A DNA stretch of 64,000 nt. Source: Streptacidiphilus jiangxiensis (GTDB taxonomy: Bacteria; Actinomycetota; Actinomycetes; Streptomycetales; Streptomycetaceae). The DNA is taken from assembly GCF_900109465.1 (NCBI RefSeq), contig NZ_FOAZ01000001.1, positions 186,001 to 250,000 of the forward strand, written 5' to 3'. The notes beneath the pieces are model-generated. The model was not told the origin of the DNA, ran no database searches, and saw nothing but the letters and a program-made list of their open reading frames with translations. Position numbers and translations under genes: made by a program. Below are positions 18,147 to 27,106 of the stretch, one piece after another (position 1 is the first letter of the stretch; every line of letters starts with the position of its first letter).

Positions 18147-18280
18147 CCCACCACCCTCCCTCCGCCTCACCAGCCGTCACCCGGAGCGTCAGCCCCGGGT
18201 GGCCGCGTCGTTCCCTGCGCGTAATGTCGTTCGGTGACGACCGACGCGGGGGCGCCGGACGGCTGAGGAGGGCGGTACGG

Positions 18281-19864
18281 GTGGAGCGCAGCACGGGACG
18301 CGGTGTGACGCGCCGGGGGGTCCTCGGTGCGGCAGCGGCGGCCGGGGCGGTGGTAGGCGTGGGCGCGGGCCTGGCCGGCTGTGAGCCGGGCAGGTCGGGT
18401 GGCTCGGCCGAGCCGACCCACGGCACCGGAGCCGGTGCATCCGCTTCCCCCGTCGCGACCGGTGTCCAGTCGGCCGCCACCCTCGCCGAGAACGCCAAGC
18501 CCGGGGCGTCCGACTGGCGGATCACCAAGCTCGGCGCGCCGGACGAGATCGAGGGCTACACCGACCGCGCCTCCGCACGGCCGGGCGAGCCGCTCGCCCT
18601 CCACGTGTCGACGACGGCGCCGGGCTTCACGGTCTCCGCCTACCGCGTCGGCTGGTACGGCGGTGCGCAGGCCCGCCTGGTCTGGCGGTCGGACCGGATC
18701 GCCGGCAAGCGACAACCGGCGCCCGTCATCCAGTCGCCCACCCGGACGGTCCGGGCCGGCTGGCAACCGTCGCTGTCGCTGGACACCCGCGACTGGCCGG
18801 AGGGTGCCTACCTGCTGCGCCTCGACGCTGTGAACGGAAGCCAGCGCTGGGTGCCGCTGATCCTGCGTTCACAGGACGCGCGCGGGCGCGTGCTGGTCAT
18901 GCACGGCACGGCGACCTGGCAGGCCTACAACACCTGGGGCGGCACCAGCCTCTACCAGGGGGAGAACGGCAGCTACGGCAGCCGGGCGCTGAAGGTGTCG
19001 TTCGACCGGCCCTACGCGGACGAGGGCGCGGAGAAGTTCCTCGTCTACGAGCGGGCGCTGGTGGTCCTGGCCGAGCGGCTCGGCCTGCCGCTGGCCTACA
19101 CGAGCGGGATCGACGTGCACACCGACCCGTCCGTGCTGAGCGGCGCGACAGCGGTGCTCTCGCTCGGGCACGACGAGTACTGGACGCCGCAGCAGCGTCA
19201 GTCGGTCACCAAGGCCCGCGACGCGGGCACCAACATCGCCTTCCTCGGTGCGAACACCTGCTTCCGGCGGATTCGGGTCGAGGACGACGGGCGCACGGTG
19301 GTCTGCTACAAGACGGACTACCGCGACGACCCGGCGTACCTGCAGGACCGCGCCCTCACCACCACGGACTTCCGCTCCGGCCCGGCGGCCGACCCGGAGT
19401 CGTCGATGACGGGCGTCCTCTACGAGGGCTACCCGACCGACGCGCCCTACGTCGTGCACCTGCCGGACCACTGGCTCTTCGAGGGCACGGGCGTGCGCGC
19501 GGGGGACTCGTTCGCGCACCTGGTGGGCGTCGAGTACGACCGGGTCACCCCCAGCGCGCCGACGCCGCGGCCGATCGAGATCCTGGCCCACTCGCCGCTG
19601 GTCTGCAACGGCAACCACAGCCACTCCGACACGGCCTACTACACCGCCCGCAGCGGCGCCGGGGTCTTCGCCTCGGGCACGATGCGCTGGGTCGAGGGCC
19701 TCATGGCCGGAGGCCACGACGACGGCGGCGACCACGGCATGGACGCGCGCACGGCCGTCTTCGTCACCAGGACGACGGAGAACCTGCTGAACGCCTTCGC
19801 CCTCGGACCGGCGGCGAACCACCGGCCGGCGCCCAAGGACAACCTGCAGAACGTCTACGGCTGA
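18281..19864 (+). CDS. Tat-exported lipoprotein with N,N-dimethylformamidase beta-subunit-like domain
   Basis: 527 residues. The start GTG has a strong GAGGAGGG eight bases upstream and TAATGT 54 bases upstream as a possible -10; the frame continues upstream but without a site. The N-terminus has a twin-arginine signal (TRRGVLGAA) ending in a lipobox LAGC, so it is probably exported folded and lipidated. From about residue 60 on it matches the family named after the large subunit of dimethylformamidase: YRVGWYGG, WQAYNTWGGTSLY, SLGHDEYWT, FLGANTCFRRI and HSDTAYYTARSGAGVF. Whether it hydrolyses amides is unknown; many members are annotated only by domain. Confidence 0.8.
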   Translation: MERSTGRGVTRRGVLGAAAAAGAVVGVGAGLAGCEPGRSGGSAEPTHGTGAGASASPVATGVQSAATLAENAKPGASDWRITKLGAPDEIEGYTDRASARPGEPLALHVSTTAPGFTVSAYRVGWYGGAQARLVWRSDRIAGKRQPAPVIQSPTRTVRAGWQPSLSLDTRDWPEGAYLLRLDAVNGSQRWVPLILRSQDARGRVLVMHGTATWQAYNTWGGTSLYQGENGSYGSRALKVSFDRPYADEGAEKFLVYERALVVLAERLGLPLAYTSGIDVHTDPSVLSGATAVLSLGHDEYWTPQQRQSVTKARDAGTNIAFLGANTCFRRIRVEDDGRTVVCYKTDYRDDPAYLQDRALTTTDFRSGPAADPESSMTGVLYEGYPTDAPYVVHLPDHWLFEGTGVRAGDSFAHLVGVEYDRVTPSAPTPRPIEILAHSPLVCNGNHSHSDTAYYTARSGAGVFASGTMRWVEGLMAGGHDDGGDHGMDARTAVFVTRTTENLLNAFALGPAANHRPAPKDNLQNVYG

Positions 19865-19928
19865 CCCGGCCCCGCACGGCGAGGTCGGTCGGCCCGCACG
19901 GCGGAGCCGGGTGCCTTCCGTGCCGCAC

Positions 19929-21578
19929 TCAGTGGTCGGCCTTCAGCAGATCCGCGACGACGTAGCCGGCCGAGTCGACACCCCTGGCGCCGCCGGCGAC
20001 CTCGGCGGCGACGGAGATGTTGTCGTCGAAGGCGACGAACCAGCCGTTGGTGCCGCCGGCCACCTCGGCGGTGCCGGTCTTCGCGCCGACACCGCTCATG
20101 CCGCCGGTGCGCGGTGCGGCAGTGCCGTTCTGTGCCGTGTAGACCATCATCTGTCGAAGGTTGCGCGCCGTCTGCGGGTTGATGGACTGTGCGGCCGGCT
20201 GCTGCGGCAGGCCCGGGACGAGGATCGGCTGCAGGAAGCCGCCGTGGGCGATCGTCGCGCCGACGGATGCCATGACCAGCGGGCTGACCAGCACGTCGCC
20301 CTGTCCGATCGCGTCCGCGGCGAGGTGGTTGCGGTCGGCGGCGGCGGGAATCGTCGGGTCCTGGGTGGCGACGCCGATGTGCCAGGAGCCGATACCGAAG
20401 ACGTTCGCGGCCTCCTGGCTGAGCGAGTCCAGGTGCGGCTGGGTCTGCGTGCCCCAGGCGTTGTCGAGCAGGCGGATGAAGGCGGTGTTGCAGGACATCG
20501 CGAAGGCGCCCTGCATGTCCGAGCCGGAGGCCTGCTCGCCGTCCACGTTGTGGAAGAGCTGCCCGTACACCTGAACGGTGGGGGTGCAGTTCGCCGGGCT
20601 GCTCGGGCCGAGTCCGGCCTGGTCCATCAGCGTCGCGGCGGTGATCATCTTCATGGTGGAGCCGGGCGGCGAGTAGCCGTTGACGGCGAGGTCGGTGGGC
20701 CCGTTGAAGGCGATCGCCCGGATCTGCCCGGTGTGGTGGTCGATGGCCACGACGCCGGACGCGCTGAGGGCGTGGGGGTCGTGCACGGCCTTCTCGGCCG
20801 CCGCCTGCAACGTCGCGTCGAGAGTGGTCTTGAGCGTGGTCGGGGTTCCCGTGGTGAACACCTTGGCCGCACTGACCGCCATGCCGGAGGAGTCGAGCAC
20901 CGCGACACCGGTGCCGGACGATCCGGTCGACTGGCCCGCGCCCTTCGTCCGCAACTGGCTCAGGATGTCCGCGAGCGAGGGGAACTGGGCGGCCGTCAGC
21001 GGCCTGCCCTTGTCGTCGACCACCTGGACGCTCGTGGCGTCGGCCGGAACCGGGCCCGCCTGCAGGGACTGGCCGTCCTGGAGGGTCGGGTAGAGGACCG
21101 TCGGCGCCCAGCGGACGGCCGTCTTGCCGTTGGTGCTCTGCACCACCGTCAGTGAGCCCTTGTAGGTCCAGGTCCCGCCCTTGACCTGCGCGGTCGCGTT
21201 GTAGCTGACCAACTCCGCCGCCGTGTCCTCGGTGGACGCGCCGGTGGCGGTGATGCCCGAGAAGGTGATGCCCGTCAGGCCCAGCCCGTCGTGGTACTTC
21301 TGCAGCGCGGCCTGCGTCGTCAGCGGGGAGTCGGAGGCCTTGCCCGCGTCGGCGTAGTGGGTCGGCCCGGCCTGCCAGGCCTGCAGGAAGGTCGTCGCCT
21401 GCTGCTGGGCCGCGGTGGCGCTCGGCGGGGTGGGCGAGAGCGCAGTGGCGTTGAACGTGGGTGGGGCGCTCGGGCCACCGCCGAGCACCGCGCTGCCGAT
21501 GTTGAAGGCGGCGTACCCGCCGCCCGCCACCATCGCCGTCGCCACCACGGCGACGGCGATCTTCGCGCCCTTGTTCAT
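19929..21578 (-). CDS. Penicillin-binding transpeptidase with NTF2-like N-terminal domain
   Basis: 549 residues. N-terminal anchor about 7-32, then an NTF2-like domain (MecA-N type; ATTFLQAWQAG to about residue 160), a linker and a transpeptidase domain. Active-site motifs are complete: S307-TMK in PPGSTMKM, S362-CN in AMSCNTAF and K500-TG in AKTGTAEVAGG. NTF2-like PBPs of this layout include PBP2a-like and SCO-type class B enzymes with low beta-lactam affinity, but affinity cannot be read here. ATG has CGGAGA upstream. It is convergent with the Tat lipoprotein gene and on the same strand as the O-mannosyltransferase gene upstream of it. Confidence 0.92.
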   Translation of the reverse strand: MNKGAKIAVAVVATAMVAGGGYAAFNIGSAVLGGGPSAPPTFNATALSPTPPSATAAQQQATTFLQAWQAGPTHYADAGKASDSPLTTQAALQKYHDGLGLTGITFSGITATGASTEDTAAELVSYNATAQVKGGTWTYKGSLTVVQSTNGKTAVRWAPTVLYPTLQDGQSLQAGPVPADATSVQVVDDKGRPLTAAQFPSLADILSQLRTKGAGQSTGSSGTGVAVLDSSGMAVSAAKVFTTGTPTTLKTTLDATLQAAAEKAVHDPHALSASGVVAIDHHTGQIRAIAFNGPTDLAVNGYSPPGSTMKMITAATLMDQAGLGPSSPANCTPTVQVYGQLFHNVDGEQASGSDMQGAFAMSCNTAFIRLLDNAWGTQTQPHLDSLSQEAANVFGIGSWHIGVATQDPTIPAAADRNHLAADAIGQGDVLVSPLVMASVGATIAHGGFLQPILVPGLPQQPAAQSINPQTARNLRQMMVYTAQNGTAAPRTGGMSGVGAKTGTAEVAGGTNGWFVAFDDNISVAAEVAGGARGVDSAGYVVADLLKADH

Positions 21579-21680
21579 GATTCTCCGGCCCCCGAGTTGC
21601 TCAGTTCCCCTGTGTGTCCGCACGGATGGTATGTGTGCGTCCACTGGGCCGGAAGCGGTTTCAGGGATCCGTTATCGGAA

Positions 21681-23492
21681 TCAGATCCAGGTGGGCCACC
21701 ACATGCGGGCCCGCCAGTCGTCGATCGGAATGACCTGGGCGTCGTACAACGGCAGGAAGTAGAGGAAATTCGCCATGATTGCGAGAACCAGCACACCGGC
21801 CCCGATCGCGCCGAGCAGGCGGCGGTCGCCGCGGGCCCGGGCGTGCCCCAGGATCGCTCCGATCATGAGCGCGACCGCGAGGGCCAGGTAGGGCTCGAAG
21901 TCGATCGTGTAGAAGAGGAAGATCGTCCGCTGCTGCCACTGGAACCAGGGCAGGTACCCGGCCGCGACACCGACGCAGATCGCCGCAGCGCGCCAGTCAC
22001 GGCGGAAGAACCAGCGGTACAGGCAGTACAGCAGCGCGAACGTCGCCGTCCACCACAGCAGCGGCGTGCCGATGCCGAGCACCTCGCTGGAGCACTGCGC
22101 CACGGTGCAGCCGCTCTTCCCGAGGGTCGGCGACTCGTAGTAGAAGGACACCGGCCGCGCGTTGAGCAGCCAGCTCCACGGGTTGGACATGTAGGTGTGC
22201 GGGGTGTGCAGGTTGGTGTTGAAGTCCCAGATCTCCGAGTGGTAGTGCCACAGGCTGCGCAGCGCCTCGGGAACCCAGGTCATGTCGAACTGCGGAAGGT
22301 GGTGCAGCGGCCCGATCGAGTCGGGGGAGAGACCCTTGCGGCCGGCGGCCCAGTTGCGGTCGTAGCCGCCGGAGGTGGCCAGCCAGCCGGACCAGGAGGC
22401 GACGTAGGTCAGCAGCGCCACGACGACCATGGAGAAGACGGCCCAGGGCGCGTCGTGCAGCAGGGCCGTCAGGTAGGGGCGCCGCGCACCGGCGGTCTTG
22501 CGGGCGCTCGCGTCCCAGACCACCGTCATGATGCCGAAGAAGGCGACGAACCACAGGCCGTTCCACTTGGTCGCGCAGTCCAGGCCGAGGCAGACGCCGG
22601 CGAGCAGCCGGAACGGCCGCCAGCCGAGGCGGGCCGCGGTGGCCAGGGCGTCGTTCGGCGGTGCGTCCGGGTTGTCGACGGTCGCGCCGATCAGGTCGGC
22701 GAGGCGGGCCCGGCTGCGGTCCCGGTCGATCAGCAGCAGGCCGAACGCGCACAGGGCCCAGAACATGACCATCTGGTCGAGCAGCCCGGTGCGGCTCATC
22801 ACGTAGTGCAGGCCGTCCATGCTGAGCAGCAGGCCCGCCACACAGCCGAGCAGCGTGGAGCGGAACAGGCGGCGGCCGATCCGGCAGACGATCAGCACCG
22901 CGAGGGTGCCGAGCACCGCGACCATGAAGCGCCAGCCGAAGGGGTTCAGGCCGAAGATCTGCTCACCGAGCCCGAGCACCCACTTGCCGGCCGGCGGGTG
23001 GGCGATGAACTCCGGGCCGCTCGGCGTGGGGATGTGCTGCGGCGTCTGCATGATGAGCGTGTTGGCGTTGTCCGCCCAGTTGCGCTCGTAGCCGTAGTGC
23101 CAGATCGACCAGGCGTCCTTGGCGTAGTACGTCTCGTCGAAGATGATCGCGTTCGGTGTGCCGAGCTTCCAGAACGTCAGCACGCCCGCGAACAGGGTGA
23201 GGAACAGCGGGCCGATCCACCCCGCCCAGCGGCAGGCGAAGTGCCACAGGGCGTCCGGGAGGCGCACGCCGAGCCGTGCCAGCACGGGCGAGGGCGCGCC
23301 GGTCGGCACGCCGCGCCCGTCGGGCATCGGCGGCACCAGCCGCTCCCGCAGCGGCGCGCGCTCGCTCGGCCGGTACCCGTACCGGCCGAGTCTGCGGGCC
23401 CACGCCGAAACCGGCTCCCGGCTCGTCCGGCTCGCGCCGGACCCGGGCCCGGTGGCGTCGACGGTCAGCGTCTCGGTCCTGTGTTCATGCAC
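21681..23492 (-). CDS. pmt: Protein O-mannosyltransferase (GT39, Pmt)
   Basis: About 603 residues with ten or eleven membrane helices. Hallmarks of the dolichyl-phosphate-mannose-protein mannosyltransferase family: FDETYYAKDAWS with the acidic DE pair in the first external loop, HPPAGKWVLGLGEQIFG, YVMSRTGLLDQMVMF, and the C-terminal conserved block WFQWQQRTIFLFYTIDFEPYLAL. It transfers mannose from polyprenyl phosphate to secreted proteins. The start is ambiguous: GTG here is preceded by TACGAT with six bases between (leaderless pattern); GTG 30 bases upstream is the alternative. It is divergent from rsmI, the conserved actinobacterial arrangement. Confidence 0.93.
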   Translation of the reverse strand: MHEHRTETLTVDATGPGSGASRTSREPVSAWARRLGRYGYRPSERAPLRERLVPPMPDGRGVPTGAPSPVLARLGVRLPDALWHFACRWAGWIGPLFLTLFAGVLTFWKLGTPNAIIFDETYYAKDAWSIWHYGYERNWADNANTLIMQTPQHIPTPSGPEFIAHPPAGKWVLGLGEQIFGLNPFGWRFMVAVLGTLAVLIVCRIGRRLFRSTLLGCVAGLLLSMDGLHYVMSRTGLLDQMVMFWALCAFGLLLIDRDRSRARLADLIGATVDNPDAPPNDALATAARLGWRPFRLLAGVCLGLDCATKWNGLWFVAFFGIMTVVWDASARKTAGARRPYLTALLHDAPWAVFSMVVVALLTYVASWSGWLATSGGYDRNWAAGRKGLSPDSIGPLHHLPQFDMTWVPEALRSLWHYHSEIWDFNTNLHTPHTYMSNPWSWLLNARPVSFYYESPTLGKSGCTVAQCSSEVLGIGTPLLWWTATFALLYCLYRWFFRRDWRAAAICVGVAAGYLPWFQWQQRTIFLFYTIDFEPYLALAVALMIGAILGHARARGDRRLLGAIGAGVLVLAIMANFLYFLPLYDAQVIPIDDWRARMWWPTWI

Positions 23493-23617
23493 GAGGGCAT
23501 CGTAGGGGCCGATCCTGTTCACACCAGAGGATCCACCAGATCTTCGGCACGGTGATTCGGTCGCCGCTCCGGATCGCCCTGGATCGTGGGACCGCCGAGG
23601 TGCGAAACAATGGGCGG

Positions 23618-24463
23618 GTGACAGGTCTACTCGTGCTGGCTGGAACACCCATCGGTGACGTCGAGGACGCGCCGCCGAGGCTGGCGAAGGAGCTCGCCGA
23701 GGCGGACGTCGTCGCCGCCGAGGACACGCGGCGCCTGCGCCGGCTCGCCCAGGCGCTGGACGTGGCGCCCACCGGGCGGATCGTCTCCTACTTCGAGGGC
23801 AACGAGGTCGGTCGCACGCCCGAGCTGGTCGAGGCGCTGCTCGGCGGGGCCCGGGTACTGCTGGTCACGGACGCCGGCATGCCCTCCGTCTCCGACCCCG
23901 GATACCGACTGGTCGCCGCCGCCGTCGAGGCGGGCGTGCGGATCACCGCCGTGCCGGGGCCGTCCGCCGTGCTGACCGCGCTCGCCCTCTCGGGCCTGCC
24001 CGTGGACCGTTTCTGCTTCGAGGGCTTTCTGCCGCGCAAGGGCGGTGAGCGCGGCGCCCGCCTGCGGGAGCTGGTCGCCGAGCCGCGGACCATGGTCTTC
24101 TTCGAGTCCCCGCACCGGATCGAGGACTCGTTGGCGGCCATGGCCGAGGCCTTCGGCCCGGAGCGGGAGGCGGCCGTCTGCCGGGAGCTGACCAAGACCT
24201 ACGAGGAGGTCAAGCGCGGGGGGCTGGGCGAGCTCGCGGCCTGGGCCGCAGACGGCGTGCGTGGTGAGATCACGGTCGTGGTCGCCGGGGCTCCGCCCGC
24301 CGCACCGACCGCGGTGGACGCGGCCGAGCTGGCCCGGCGCGTGGCGCTTCGGGTGGACGCGGGGGAGCACCGCAAGGAGGCGATCGCGGCGGTCGCCGTC
24401 GAGGCCGGCCTGCCCAAGCGCGAGGTCTTCGACGCGGTGGTCGCCGCCAAGTCGGCGCCCTGA
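23618..24463 (+). CDS. rsmI: 16S rRNA (cytidine(1402)-2'-O)-methyltransferase RsmI
   Basis: 281 residues of the SAM-dependent tetrapyrrole methylase fold. LVLAGTPIGDVEDAPPRL is the RsmI N-terminal motif; AEDTRRLRRL, VSDPGYRLVAAAVEAG, the SAM-pocket PGPSAVLTALALSGLP, FEGFLPRKGGERG and MVFFESPHRI all follow in family order. It methylates the ribose of C1402 in the ribosomal decoding centre together with RsmH. The stop codon is inside the first unit of a 12-bp tandem repeat. Divergent from the O-mannosyltransferase gene. Confidence 0.95.
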   Translation: MTGLLVLAGTPIGDVEDAPPRLAKELAEADVVAAEDTRRLRRLAQALDVAPTGRIVSYFEGNEVGRTPELVEALLGGARVLLVTDAGMPSVSDPGYRLVAAAVEAGVRITAVPGPSAVLTALALSGLPVDRFCFEGFLPRKGGERGARLRELVAEPRTMVFFESPHRIEDSLAAMAEAFGPEREAAVCRELTKTYEEVKRGGLGELAAWAADGVRGEITVVVAGAPPAAPTAVDAAELARRVALRVDAGEHRKEAIAAVAVEAGLPKREVFDAVVAAKSAP

Positions 24464-24520
24464 CCGGCGCCCTGACCGGCGCCCTGACCGGCGCCCTGAC
24501 CGGCGCCCTGACCGGCGCCC
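24454..24520. repeat. 12-bp tandem repeat at the rsmI stop codon
   Basis: Five perfect copies of GGCGCCCTGACC followed by a partial sixth. The first copy supplies the last codons and TGA of rsmI. From there to about 24600 the sequence continues as decayed copies (GGCGCTCCGACC-like). Each unit contains the palindrome GGCGCC. Confidence 0.95.
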
Positions 24521-24630
24521 GGTCGGCGCTCCGACCAGCCCCTGGCCGGCGCTCCGACCGGTCCTTGACCGGAGCTCGGACCGGCCCCTGACCTGCGCCG
24601 TCGCCCGTCCGAAAGGCCGCTGTGCCGTGC

Positions 24631-24659
24631 TTACCTTTCTCCCGAATCGGGCGTACGGT
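24631..24659 (+). promoter_or_regulatory. Putative promoter upstream of the zinc ribbon gene
   Basis: TTACCT and TACGGT are separated by exactly 17 bases, a plausible vegetative-type promoter. It would give a leader of about 185 bases before the zinc ribbon gene. The 387-base gap holding it contains otherwise only the 12-bp repeat tract and its decayed continuation. Confidence 0.45.
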
Positions 24660-24850
24660 GACGGGACAGGTAAACAGGGGACAAAGACGCGCCCTCGTGA
24701 TTCCCATGTCACCTCTCGGGGACGCCAAGAAGAGCCAACTCTCGCCAAAGAAATCCCGTCACGGCGCTGACCTGGGCGGCAGTCGGGAAAACATTGGGGA
24801 CGAGAAAGTCCCGCTCCGGGCGGACGCCCGCCGGGCACTGGGAGCACGTC

Positions 24851-25276
24851 ATGAGCGAAACCTCCGCGCCCGCGCGTCGGCCGGGTCGACCGAAGCTGGA
24901 GCCGGCCCACGAGGCCTACTCCTTCGCCTGCCTGAACTGCGGATTCGTCTGGGAGCAGGCGTACGAGATCGAGCACGTCGTCGACTACAACGGACAGATG
25001 GTCTACCGCTACAGGGCCAACGGTGTCCCCGTCGCGTCGCCGCTGACGCACCCGGCCTGTCCGGGCTGTGGTGGTCCGCACGTCCGGATCATGGCGTCGG
25101 GGCAGGTGGCCCACGCGAATGCAGGCCAGTTCTACGACCCGGACACGCGCGAGGCGCGCCTGCTGGCGGAGCACATGGCCGAGAGCACCGGTGGGCGCCC
25201 GGAGGACCAGGGGGCGCCGCGACCCCCCGCGCCGCAGACGGAGCGGCACCACTGGTGGAGCCGTCGCCCCCACTGA
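24851..25276 (+). CDS. Small zinc-ribbon protein, function unknown
   Basis: 141 residues. Two CxxC pairs (CLNC near residue 28 and CPGC near 72) suggest a single zinc ribbon, between them a YRYRANGVPVASPLTHPA segment. The N-terminus has a basic Pro-rich RRPGRPK and the tail is disordered, ending HHWWSRRPH. I recognise it as a conserved streptomycete hypothetical protein but know no function; nucleic acid binding is a guess based on the zinc ribbon. ATG has GGGAG about eight bases upstream. It sits between rsmI and metG. Confidence 0.75.
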   Translation: MSETSAPARRPGRPKLEPAHEAYSFACLNCGFVWEQAYEIEHVVDYNGQMVYRYRANGVPVASPLTHPACPGCGGPHVRIMASGQVAHANAGQFYDPDTREARLLAEHMAESTGGRPEDQGAPRPPAPQTERHHWWSRRPH

Positions 25277-25366
25277 ATTACCGGCGATCACCGGTGACGG
25301 CAGGGCCGCCGACCGAGGGCCGGTCACCCGGACGGGTCCACTCTCGGCGGCCGATACCATTGCGGC

Positions 25367-26968
25367 ATGACCGCCGTCCAGAACCCCGGCAAGAGCTACT
25401 ACGTCTCGACGCCGATCTACTACGTCAACGACCGCCCGCACCTGGGTCACGCGTACACCACCGTCGCAGGCGACGTGCTGACCCGCTGGCACCGCCAGCG
25501 CGGCGAGCGGGTGTGGTACCTGACCGGGACGGACGAGCACGGCCAGAAGATCATGCGCACCGCGGAGGCCAACGGGGTCTCGCCGCAGGAGTGGTGCGAC
25601 AAGCTCGTCGAGGAGGCATGGAAGCCCCTCTGGGAGCACCTGGAGATCGCCAACGACGACTTCATCCGCACCACCGAGGACCGGCACACGGCCCGGGTGC
25701 AGGAGTTCGTCCAGGACCTTTACGACAAGGGTGAGATCTACCAGGGCGGCTACGAGGGCCCCTACTGCGTGGGCTGCGAGGAGTACAAGGCCCCGGGCGA
25801 GCTGCTCGACGGCGAGGGTGAGTTCGCGGGTCAGAAGATCTGCGCCATCCACAAGAAGCCGGTCGAGATGCTCAAGGAGGAGAACTACTTCTTCAAGCTC
25901 TCCGAGTACGGCCCCAAGCTGCTGGAGCTCTACGCGGCCAACCCCGACTTCATCCAGCCTGAGTCCGCTCGCAACGAGGTGGTCCGCTTCGTCGAGCAGG
26001 GCCTGCAGGACCTCTCCATCTCCCGCTCCACCTTCGACTGGGGCGTGCAGATCCCCTGGGACCCGAAGCACGTCATCTACGTGTGGGTCGACGCCCTGCT
26101 CAACTACGCCACCGCGGTCGGCTACGGCTCCGACCAGGAGAAGTTCGAGTCGACCTTCCCGGCCGACGTGCACCTGGTGGGCAAGGACATCCTCCGCTTC
26201 CACGCGGTGATCTGGCCGGCCATGCTGATGGCCAACGGTCTGCCGCTGCCCAAGCGCGTGGTCGCCAACGGCTGGCTGATGGTCGGCGGCGAGAAGATGT
26301 CCAAGTCCAACCTGACGGGCATCGCCCCGCAGGACCTGACCGAGCACTTCGGTGTGGACGCCTACCGCTACTACTTCCTGCGTGCGATCCCGTTCGGTAC
26401 GGACGGCTCGTTCTCGTGGGAGGACTTCTCCGCCCGCTACACCTCCGAGCTCGCCAACGACTTCGGCAACCTCGCCTCCCGTGTGGCGGCGATGGTCGGC
26501 AAGTACTTCGACGGCGTCCTGCCCGAGGCGAAGGCCTCGGGTCCGGCCGAGGAGGCGCTGGCGGCCGGTCTGGCCAAGGCCGTCGCCGAGTCCGACGACA
26601 AGATCGGCGAGAAGCTCGACTTCGCCGGCGGCATCGCGGCGATCTTCGAGTTCGTGAAGCAGGTCAACGGCTACCTGACCGAGCAGGAGCCGTGGAAGGT
26701 CGCCAAGGACGAGTCGCCGGAGGGCCAGGCGCGCCTGGCGACCATCCTCTACGCGGCGGCGGAGTCGCTGCGCGGCGTGGCGGTCCTGCTGAACGCGGTC
26801 ATGCCGCGGGTGTCGGGGCTGCTGTGGGACTCGCTCGGTGCGGAGCCCGTGCTGGGTGCGCTGGCCGACCAGCGGATCGGCGAGGCCGGCACCTGGGGCA
26901 CGCTTCCGGCGGGCGTGACGGTCACCAAGGGTGAGATCCTCTTCCCGCGCCTGGAAGAGAAGAAGTAG
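25367..26968 (+). CDS. metG: Methionyl-tRNA synthetase
   Basis: 533 residues, class I aminoacyl-tRNA synthetase. HIGH motif as HLGH in YYVNDRPHLGHAYTT, KMSKS in GGEKMSKSN, and the Met-specific WYLTGTDEHGQKI. One CxxC knuckle (CVGC) is present in the connective peptide. The anticodon-binding helical domain covers about residues 380-520; there is no C-terminal tRNA-binding extension, so it is the short form. It charges tRNA-Met in the cytoplasm. The neighbours tatD, rpf, ksgA and ispE follow in the order conserved across actinobacteria. Confidence 0.97.
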   Translation: MTAVQNPGKSYYVSTPIYYVNDRPHLGHAYTTVAGDVLTRWHRQRGERVWYLTGTDEHGQKIMRTAEANGVSPQEWCDKLVEEAWKPLWEHLEIANDDFIRTTEDRHTARVQEFVQDLYDKGEIYQGGYEGPYCVGCEEYKAPGELLDGEGEFAGQKICAIHKKPVEMLKEENYFFKLSEYGPKLLELYAANPDFIQPESARNEVVRFVEQGLQDLSISRSTFDWGVQIPWDPKHVIYVWVDALLNYATAVGYGSDQEKFESTFPADVHLVGKDILRFHAVIWPAMLMANGLPLPKRVVANGWLMVGGEKMSKSNLTGIAPQDLTEHFGVDAYRYYFLRAIPFGTDGSFSWEDFSARYTSELANDFGNLASRVAAMVGKYFDGVLPEAKASGPAEEALAAGLAKAVAESDDKIGEKLDFAGGIAAIFEFVKQVNGYLTEQEPWKVAKDESPEGQARLATILYAAAESLRGVAVLLNAVMPRVSGLLWDSLGAEPVLGALADQRIGEAGTWGTLPAGVTVTKGEILFPRLEEKK

Positions 26969-26974
26969 CACCTT

Positions 26975-27079
26975 CAGGGGCGCGAGGAACTGCGCGAGCA
27001 ACCACCCGGTGCGGATGGCCCTGTTCAGTGGGGACCAACTGCATGTCGGTGGCTTGTCGCGCAGTTCCTCGCGCCCCTG
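26975..27079. repeat. 23-bp perfect inverted repeat between metG and tatD
   Basis: The left arm (26975-26997, starting caggggcgcgaggaactg) and right arm (27057-27079) are exact reverse complements, 59 bases apart; similarity extends inward imperfectly (gcaaccacc against ggtggcttg). The core GGGGCGCG(A/G)GGAACTGCGCGA is a dispersed intergenic element I know from many Streptomyces genomes. It could act as the metG terminator or be a MITE-like remnant. Confidence 0.9.
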
Positions 27080-27106
27080 GGTGGTGCATCAGGGAAGGAC
27101 TCGAAC

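Noticed and set aside
24454-24520. CRISPR-like array
   Set aside because: Units are contiguous 12-mers without spacers, and no cas genes are present.
23627-27001. Minus-strand open frame of over 1100 codons opposite rsmI to metG
   Set aside because: Same cause; rsmI and metG on the other strand are certain.
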